Part shown: positions 57,331-64,000 of the stretch, piece after piece
How positions within the stretch are numbered: the first letter of the stretch is position 1
Layout of the letters: every line of letters starts with the position of its first letter
Assembly: GCA_047967505.1 (NCBI GenBank)
Contig: CM106539.1
Direction: 5' to 3' (one strand)
Length of the DNA: 64,000 nucleotides
From: Dipteris shenzhenensis
Taxonomy: Eukaryota > Polypodiophyta > Polypodiopsida > Gleicheniales
Made by a program: the position numbers and the translations under genes
The notes under the pieces: model-generated
Told to the model about the DNA's origin: nothing
The model's database searches: none
The model's input: only the letters and a program-made list of their open reading frames with translations

Positions 57331-58008
57331 TGTTAGAAAACAATACAACATCTGTCCTCAACAGATAATAGGATCTCGTACGCAAGAGAGAAAAACAGAT
57401 AGTATGGAGAATCAAAATTTTGATTACTGTAGAACTGATACAATAGATGGCGCTGCCTCCCAGCCGTGCGCTCTTGTGAAAGAACCTTCGATGGCATGCT
57501 AGAAACAGTAGAGGACGGAGGCTGGATGCTAAGAAATCAAGGTTGTTGTAGCCAGTGATGAAATGGGCTTCACGGGCTTGCTCTTATATAGCCATTGGTC
57601 GTAGTCGGTTGGACCCAATTGGGTGACCGACCCAGTCCGCCCAAAACGGTCAACTGGGGGTCAGTCCCGAAATAGGCCACCGACCACACGATAGAACCGT
57701 GGCGTAAAATAGAGCATCTGGGACTCCAAACGCGGGCCCTGCAACCCGAGAGTGGGCTGTGCCCCAGGAAATGCTCTGTCTACCCTCAATGCGGTCAGTC
57801 ATGGGATGCCTTCCCGCACTTGCATGTAGCCTAGTTGGCAGTGTGCCAACTCTATCCAGCCATCAGGCCACACATGGCCCCGATCTGGTGTCCAAACCAC
57901 GACCTACCGGATAACCGAGCTACTCAAATGCCTTCTCCTCATATGGGGGTCTTACAAGTAGAGTTAGCTAGTTCCCTCATAGTTACATGAGAGTGGAGCA
58001 TTGATATC
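57331..58008 (-). repeat. Copia LTR (middle)
   Basis: 678 bp. On the minus strand it has lost its first few bases (it begins at GATATC) and ends TTTTCTAACA. It is joined directly to integrase-region sequence at 58011, the breakpoint of the deletion in the upstream unit. Confidence 0.9.
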
Positions 58009-58010
58009 GA

Positions 58011-59549
58011 ATAGTAGGGACCACCCAAAGTTTCCATCTCCATCTTTCTGCAAAGGTCTGTGGGAACAAGCTCTAGAGGAGCCTTTGCCTTGCTGGCCTC
58101 TTTAGGAAAGGGATGCCGATGCTACTTGCCCATCATGCAAGCTTCACATATATCGGGCAGATCTGTAATTTCTGGTAGGTCTGTAATCATTCGACTTTTA
58201 TGCATCTCCTTTAAAGAACTAAGGTTTAGATGACCAAACCTCTCATGCCACAACTTAGTGTTCTTCACATCGGCTCGAGCACTGAAAGCTGAGAGTTCGT
58301 AGATGTTGTTGCGCCGTGTACCTTTACCAATGACCTTCCCTTGAAGATCCAAAATCTGTGCACCATTCTTATCGAATTGAACTTTGACGTCTCGATCCAA
58401 GATCGGAGAAATGGACAACAAGTTCCTCTTGATCTCTAACACATAAAGAACATCGGACAACTGTTTTACAACTCCATCTGACTTGAGAGCAATCGTACCT
58501 TTTCCTTTTGCTAGACATTTTGCATCATTGCCGACTGCTACCAGGATGTCATTCCCTACCGGCTACAGAGAGGTATACCAATCCTTCCAACTGGTCATGT
58601 GGCGTGATGCACCACTGTCAATAATCCAAGGTTCATCCGCAGGTACATGAACTGCTTCCGTGCAAATCTCCTCAATTGCTACGAACAGCTGTACTGGTGC
58701 TGCCTGTGCACTGTTGTTGGACTCTTTCTTTACTCCGTTCTTCTCATCTGCAATCTTCTTCCGACACTCATTCTGCTTGTGCCTTGCCTTGTTGCAATAG
58801 AAGCACTTGATCTTCTTCTTTCTTTTTTTATCATCAAAAGAAGATGGGTTACCAGAGTCCTTACCCTTACCTTTCTTTGATCCAGTGTAGAAAGATGAAT
58901 CTTCTCCAGTCCTTTTCTTTCCACGCATCTCCTCCTCCAGAAGCATTGCGCAGAAATCCTCAAAGTTGAGGGGCGAATTTTTGTTCTGCGTATTCAGTGC
59001 CGTAACAAGACCGTCGTACTTTGGTGGGAGAATCCGTATGCACCTCCCTGCTAGATTCTCACTGGTGATGGTGATGCCAATCGCAGTCATCTGATCGAGC
59101 AGATTCCTCACCTTGGTGATGAACTTCTCTGTCGCTTCAGACTCAGACAGTTTCTCGTTCACAAGTTGAGTCTCTAGATTTTGAATCCGCATCTGATTCA
59201 TGGTCTCATACTGATTTTTCAAGACCTTCCATGCCTCCTCCGCTGTGGTGACATGTTGAATTAACACCATGACAAAATCACTTACACTGCAGACAATAGA
59301 ACACAGCACATCTGCATTTCTTCTTGTCCATGCGAGAATCTCATCCACAGTTGGTACTATCTGTTGTGCTGCATTGGCCGGATTCGGTGGTCTCGAGACC
59401 AGCTTCATGTCCACCACAGTAGCAGTATTCCAAAGCTCGTATGCACTTAGGATGGTCTTCATATTGAACTTCCAGAGGGGATAGTTAGTGCCATCCAACT
59501 TTTCGCTTTCGCCGAACGGTGGGATTCGCAGTCTTGCGGGCTGGGCCAT
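58011..59549 (-). pseudogene. Copia gag-protease of the upstream, truncated unit
   Basis: A 328-codon frame (59549-58563) starts MAQPARLRIPPFGESEKLDG. It holds the UBN2-like gag (LENQYETMNQMRIQNLETQL-type segment), the zinc knuckle CFYCNKARHKQNEC and the protease active site WIIDSGASRHMTS. A TAG (CAG in the other unit) ends it. GAG-pre-integrase follows to about 58122 (KLWHERFGHLNLSSL), then the sequence stops at the deletion point near 58011. Integrase core, RT and RNase H are missing. The gag frame is better preserved here than in the downstream unit. Confidence 0.9.
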
Positions 59550-59599
59550 CTCTCACAATCTACTCGCAAACAGAAACACACTACCAAATCTTCTTGCTA

Positions 59600-59619
59600 G
59601 AGTCCAGGCTCTGATAGCA
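59600..59619 (-). other. Primer-binding site of the upstream unit
   Basis: On the minus strand TGCTATCAGAGCCTGGACTC follows the LTR; one base differs from the consensus TGGTATCAGAGC. Confidence 0.85.
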
Positions 59620-60323
59620 TGTAAGAAAATAATACAACGTCTATGCTCAACAGATGACAGGATCTCATACGCAAGAGAGAAAAGTAGATAGTATGGAGAA
59701 TCAAAAAATTTTATTACTGTAGAGTTGATACAATAGATGCGCTCCTGTGAAAGAAGCTTCGATGGCGTGCTGGAAATAGTAGAGGACGGAGGCTAGATGC
59801 TAAGGAATCAGGGTTACTGTAGCCAGTGATGAAATGGGCTTCACGAGCTTGCTCTTATATAGCCACCACTCGTAGTCGGTTGGACCCAATTGGGTGACCG
59901 ACCCAGTCTGCCCAAAACGACCGACTGGGGGTCGGTCCCGAAATAGGGCACTGACCACACGATAGAATCGGTGCGCAAAATAGAGCAACTGACCTATGGA
60001 CTCCGTTCGGCCTAGAGCCATTCGGGATCATCTGGGGCTCCAAACGGGCCCCACAACCCGAGAGTGGGCTACCCTGGGAAATGCTCCATCTACCCTCAGT
60101 GCGGTCAATCATGGGATGCCTTCCCACACTTGCATGTAGCCTAGTTGGCAGTGTGCCAAGTACGTCCAGCCATCAGGCCACACATGGCCCCCATCTGGTG
60201 TCCAAACCAGGACCTACTGGATAACCGAGCTACTGAAATGCCTTCTCCTCATATGGGGCGCTTACAAGTAGAGTTAGCTGGTTCCTGCGTAGTTACATGA
60301 GAGTGGAGCATTGATATGTAACA
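59620..60323 (-). repeat. Copia LTR (5' LTR of upstream unit)
   Basis: 704 bp, TG...CA bounded, closely similar to 52566-53248. Followed at higher coordinates by the TSD gttgc. Confidence 0.9.
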
Positions 60324-60328
60324 GTTGC

Positions 60329-61330
60329 AGCAGTATGGACTATGTTTAAGAATGGTCTTTGTTCATGACAAATGCTATTTGGTTGCAAGGATCGTGATTT
60401 TTCCATCCTGAGCTTTGTGGCACATCACCTACTTTTTATCTTATAGTTTATTTTTCATTGTTTTTTCCATTATTGTCGTACCATTGTTTTTTATTGTATG
60501 AACCTCAGTAGATCGGTTAAGTTAGTGAGCAATTGCATAAACAAGTAATACATCAAATTATATGCTTCAATAATTTTGGCTTCCATGCTTTTCATCACTA
60601 TCTTGGATTTGTAGCTTCAATGCTTTACAAACTCCTTGTAACATCACTTCTTGATATCAATGTTTGATTGTTTCATGGATATTTCATGTGTTTCTCAATG
60701 CTTGGTTACATTTGTGAAGTAATTGATAGATTTTTTGAATTGCTTGGACCCTTGAGACTTGAGCATTCTTGCAAATCATTTCATGGATTATTTGAAGCAA
60801 ATCATTTTGAAGGGTTGCAGTTAAAACACTTATGGCCATATGAGATTTATTGAATTTTTTAATAACTTCCTTGAATTGTATGAATTGATGGTAATATCTA
60901 CGAATATATGAGCTTCTTACTTCAACGCTGCCTTATTAGTAGAACATTTTTTTATGACTGACTCGATAGCTTCCTTCAATGTTTTCTTTATTATATCCTT
61001 TATCATATTGTTTGACAACTTACTTGATATTTTTCTTGTTTCAATGCTTATAGGCATATAAGACTTGTGAAATTGTTTGTATTGCTTTCTTGAATTGTAT
61101 GAATTGTTTGATAGCTTCTTTGCTTCAACCACATCACTGTGAAAGATGGTAACCCTCAAGTTCGTGCTTTCGCTAATAGTTCTTGAGAACTTCATAAGGA
61201 GCTGCAAACCTATAAGTCATGATATGTCTGTGGAGAGTGTTTTGAATGAGATTGTGAAGTTTGTTATGTATCTCATCAAGAGGAAGACTCACATGTCAAA
61301 ACCTACATATGTGAAAATAGACCTATTCTG
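60329..61330. other. AT-rich spacer with dispersed-repeat start
   Basis: 60329-60430 continues the dispersed repeat (compare 63325-63420). The rest is AT-rich with repeated 'gcttcaatgctt' and 'gaattgtatgaattg' phrases. No gene supported. Confidence 0.5.
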
Positions 61331-61577
61331 CAAGCCAACCTGACCTTATTTGGCAAACATCATGATACATATAGAAGTGGAAATGCTTTGAAGGAGGTAG
61401 CCTCCTTTTGCTAAAGAACAAATTAGAGAGCGAGCCATAACTTGTACACGTCACAATAGAATACCATCATGTTGGGTCCTAAACTTCTTGAAATTAGGCT
61501 AGTCTACAAGACCACATGAGCATATTTGGCAGAATTCATCATTTACATAATAAGTGGATGTGCTTTGAGGGAGGGAG
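61331..61577 (+). repeat. ~185-bp degenerate repeat, copy near the right end
   Basis: 'ttatttggcaaacatcatgata' at about 61346 and 'atatttggcagaattcatcat' at about 61528 are 182 bp apart, with the 'gagccataactt' block between. Confidence 0.65.
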
Positions 61578-61712
61578 TGTTGAGAGGAAGAGAAAGAGGA
61601 GAGAGACCGACACAAGAGTTGCTCCCAAGAAAGTGATTCTATTCATAGATCATAGGCATATATATAGTTGAGGACTAGGCTGAGTTAGGGCAAGCTATAT
61701 ATACCTCTAACA
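61578..61712 (-). repeat. LTR-like remnant (about 135 bp)
   Basis: Bounded by TGTTGAGAGG and CCTCTAACA. On the minus strand the start TGTTAGAGG is preceded by TTGAGTGGGGG, a polypurine-like tract. No second LTR was found before 62310, so it is a truncated end or a decayed element. Confidence 0.5.
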
Positions 61713-62310
61713 CCCCCACTCAAACTAGGCCCTCTAGCTACGGATGGAAAAACCCTTGGGGAGTACAAGGAAAAAAACCCAAGCCACTATATATATCTAT
61801 GTGAAAATATATATACAAAGGATGGGCATATGCCATTTTGAATGATATAGTGTAATGCTAGATGACACAATGCAAATTGCATGTGGATAGTACAAGGGCA
61901 TAAGACAAGCACTTGTCCATAGTACAGTGCAAAGTATAGGCACTATGTTTGGTGCATGATACAGTGAAAAGTATGTGTGAAAAATAGAAAATCTTCTTGG
62001 AAATCTCAACTTGTTTGACATAGTGATGATGCATAATCAGGGCTTGCGATCTTCAAGTTCGATGTTTGAGCCCTTCATTTGAATAGTAGAGCTTGTTGTC
62101 TCCAAGTTCAATCTAGTCAAACCTCCTCAAACCTTTATAATCATGCCTTCATGTTTTGCACAATTCATCCACATAAAATGACTTATTTCATGCAGTGTAT
62201 ATGAACACAGCAAATATTCAAGTGTTTGTTTCTATTGTACCAAGGATGAATGTATGAGCAAATTGCTTCGGTCACTCTAAAGATGAGTATGGAGGGGCAA
62301 TTTGAGATGT
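61713..62310. other. Spacer, possibly the internal end of the LTR remnant
   Basis: AT-rich, with several 'atgatacagtg' and 'tagtgtaatgc' phrases around 61840-61990. No coding motif found. Confidence 0.4.
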
Positions 62311-63565
62311 CCCACAAAGCCAGGGCTGAAATGTCTCTTGGGTAGTGTAAGAAAGTCATAGCAACACAATAGGAAGGCCCATAAAGTTCTTGCAAATCAA
62401 GAAGCAATAATCCAGAAACACAACGAGCATTCGGGCACAAGTGCCTATAGGCATATTTGACTTAGTTGATTATGTGATCACAAGCTCACTTGCAAAGTAC
62501 ATCATTTAATACATCAAGATTGAGGAGGAATCTCTTGAGTCAGACCATAGACCAGTGCCTATAGGCATAATTGTTAGAAACATGGTGTGTAATTGTGTGT
62601 GTGTGTGTGTGTGTGTAGATGCCAATGGAGATTCATGATCTATGCAACTAAATAGAATCCATCGCGAACAAAGACCATTTTGGAACACAATAGATTGGGT
62701 AGCCACCACGAAGAGAACCCTAAAATGACCCGGAAGAGATGGACCTTTTGTTGAATCAAGTTGCTACATCATAGCTTGAATATGTTAGAATAGGACTGGC
62801 TTGCATAACAGCTCATACTGATTTGGAAAAAGGCTTCATATATAAAAGTTGTTGTGCAATTGAGGGGAGCTAGTCTCCTTCTAGTATAGGAAAAATTAGA
62901 GAGCAATCCATCACTATTGCATCTCACAACAGAGTACAAGAGTATCATCATATTGGATCTCAAAATTCTTAGAATAGTCCTATTCTAGAAAACCGAATGG
63001 GTCGATTTGGCAAAACCCATCCTATACAAAAGTCAAGGTGCTACGACAAAGAAAATCTCCTCTTGGGATAGCAAAAGAGGAGTGAAAGTCATAGAGTGAG
63101 CTGGCCATAACTTTTGCATATTGCAGCAAAGTACCATTATGTTGGGTCTATAAATTCTTGTAAAAGACCTTTTCTCTCCCTTTTCTTCAAGTCTATGCGG
63201 GCCGATTTAGCAAAAAGCATCATATGTAGGAGTCGATGTGTTTTGAGGGAGATAGCAAGTCGATTTGGCTCGTTCCCGTCTCATCTCTGTCAAATTCGCT
63301 TGTTTTCCTAGAGGTTGCACTAGTATGCACTATGTTTATGAATGGTCTTTGTTCATGACAAATGCTATTTGGTTGCAATGATCGTAATTTTTTTATTCTC
63401 ATCTTTGTGGCAAGTGTCATCTACAATTTCTAGGAGGATTTTTTGGGGACCTTTCACATTGGGCTTTGACCTAGTAGAAGAGGATAGCCAAGTTATTTCT
63501 CTCTTTATCAAGTTCCCCTGCCTTTCTTAGATGTATCATCGACTCCTTGCCTCGATTGGAGCTAG
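62311..63565 (+). repeat. Dispersed repeat, copy 2
   Basis: Near-identical to 1-514 joined to 3259-4014, and so gives the empty site of the LTR element. Includes the (TG)n tract at about 62598-62617 and the ~185-bp repeats at 62815-63270. Confidence 0.9.
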
Positions 63566-64000
63566 ATGTTAATACATAAGGCAGGTGACCCCATGTATAC
63601 TGGGAACTATCACACTAGTCTCATGATTGGCCATAAGCTAGCCAAGATCTATGGATCGATACTGGAGAGGAAGATCAGCAACCATACAGAGGCACATGGG
63701 CAACATGCTCTAGGGCAGGCAAGTGTCCAGAGACAACACTCCACACTAGACCACATCTTCACCCTAAGGACTATCATTGAGGAGGCGAGGTCGAGATGCC
63801 AGAGAGTCTATGTTTGTTTTTTGTAGACTTTCGGAAGGCCTTCGACACTGTCCCGCATTCGCGCATGATCAGGAGACTACAGGATATGCAGATTCAAGAG
63901 GTTCTGATCTGGGGAGTGGTGAGCCTATATGAGTTCGTCAGACTAGGGAGAGTTCATGTCCCAAGAGGCCTATCAGACTAGGTTGAGAGCACGATCGGGG
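63566..64000 (+). pseudogene. LINE-type reverse transcriptase fragment, copy 2 (runs off the window)
   Basis: Same RT segment as 4015-4450: NYHTSLMIGHKLAKIYGSIL, then VDFRKAFDTV. Two extra T residues near 63820 shift the frame before motif A, and TGG has become TAG near 63980. Motifs B and C lie beyond the window. Both copies are dead but with different lesions. Confidence 0.85.

Larger units (their letters stand above)
52566..60323 (-). mobile_element. Ty1/copia tandem array: three LTRs, two internal regions
   Basis: Read on the minus strand: LTR (60323-59620), PBS, gag and part of pol (59619-58011), LTR (58008-57331), PBS, gag-pol (57330-53249), LTR (53248-52566). One pair of 5-bp target duplications, gttgc, bounds the whole at 52561-52565 and 60324-60328. 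The empty target appears at about 63311-63330. A tandem of this kind arises by unequal exchange between LTRs. The upstream unit later lost everything from mid-integrase to the polypurine tract. Domain order gag-PR-INT-RT-RH identifies Ty1/copia. Confidence 0.93.

Noticed and set aside
61578-61712. A complete LTR retrotransposon
   Set aside because: Only one LTR-like block with a polypurine-like neighbour was found; no second LTR, PBS or TSD.

Overview
The window is repeat-dominated nuclear DNA from a land plant. The evidence is a class III peroxidase exon, plant-type CACTA (En/Spm) transposase genes carrying the domains known as Transpos_assoc, Transposase_21/tnp2, DUF4218, DUF4216 and Transposase_24, Ty1/copia elements primed by initiator tRNA-Met, and short GT-AG introns. 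A large-genome plant, possibly seedless (fern or lycophyte), would fit, but the sequence alone does not fix the species. I see no intact host gene; almost everything is transposable elements at several ages.

Layout. 1-4735: a dispersed repeat carrying a ~185-bp degenerate tandem repeat and a broken LINE-type reverse transcriptase. It is split by a 2.7-kb non-autonomous LTR retrotransposon (515-3258, TSD agctc). 4736-7310: AT-rich spacer with a tRNA-derived SINE-like piece and degenerate short repeats. 7314-38504: a three-level nest of CACTA-superfamily elements. The outer element A1 (termini CACAACA, TSD att) has B1 (10735-34240, termini CACTAC, TSD gga) inside exon 2 of its transposase gene. 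B1 has a sister copy B2 (18358-30002, TSD cat) inside exon 1 of its own transposase gene. 38505-43850: flanking repeats, palindromic repeats, MITEs, an inverted copy of the dispersed repeat, and a peroxidase pseudogene. 43853-50275: a second family-A element, A2 (TSD gga), with an internal deletion. 50276-52565: a duplicated segment. 52566-60323: a minus-strand Ty1/copia tandem array with three LTRs and two internal regions inside one pair of TSDs (gttgc). 60324-62310: AT-rich spacer with an LTR remnant. 62311-64000: a second copy of the repeat that opens the window.

How the CACTA genes fit together. Families A and B share one plan. A minus-strand TnpA-like gene (Transposase_24 type, three coding exons) lies on the left and a plus-strand TnpD-like tnp2 gene (about eight exons) on the right. 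They are head to head, so transcription diverges from the centre. Each family's subterminal motif (TAGACGCG-type in A; the palindrome TCGCTATATAGCGA in B) occurs at both ends and again in the centre beside the two presumed promoters. This suggests that one DNA-binding protein could act on both termini and promoters. In family B the centre also holds a ~3.5-kb palindromic satellite that appears to lie in a 5'-UTR intron of the TnpA-like gene.

All copies carry inactivating changes, and most nonsense changes are C-to-T or G-to-A transitions, as expected for old methylated elements. A 247/248-bp MITE family with 8-bp TSDs occurs three times, each with a reconstructable or present empty site.
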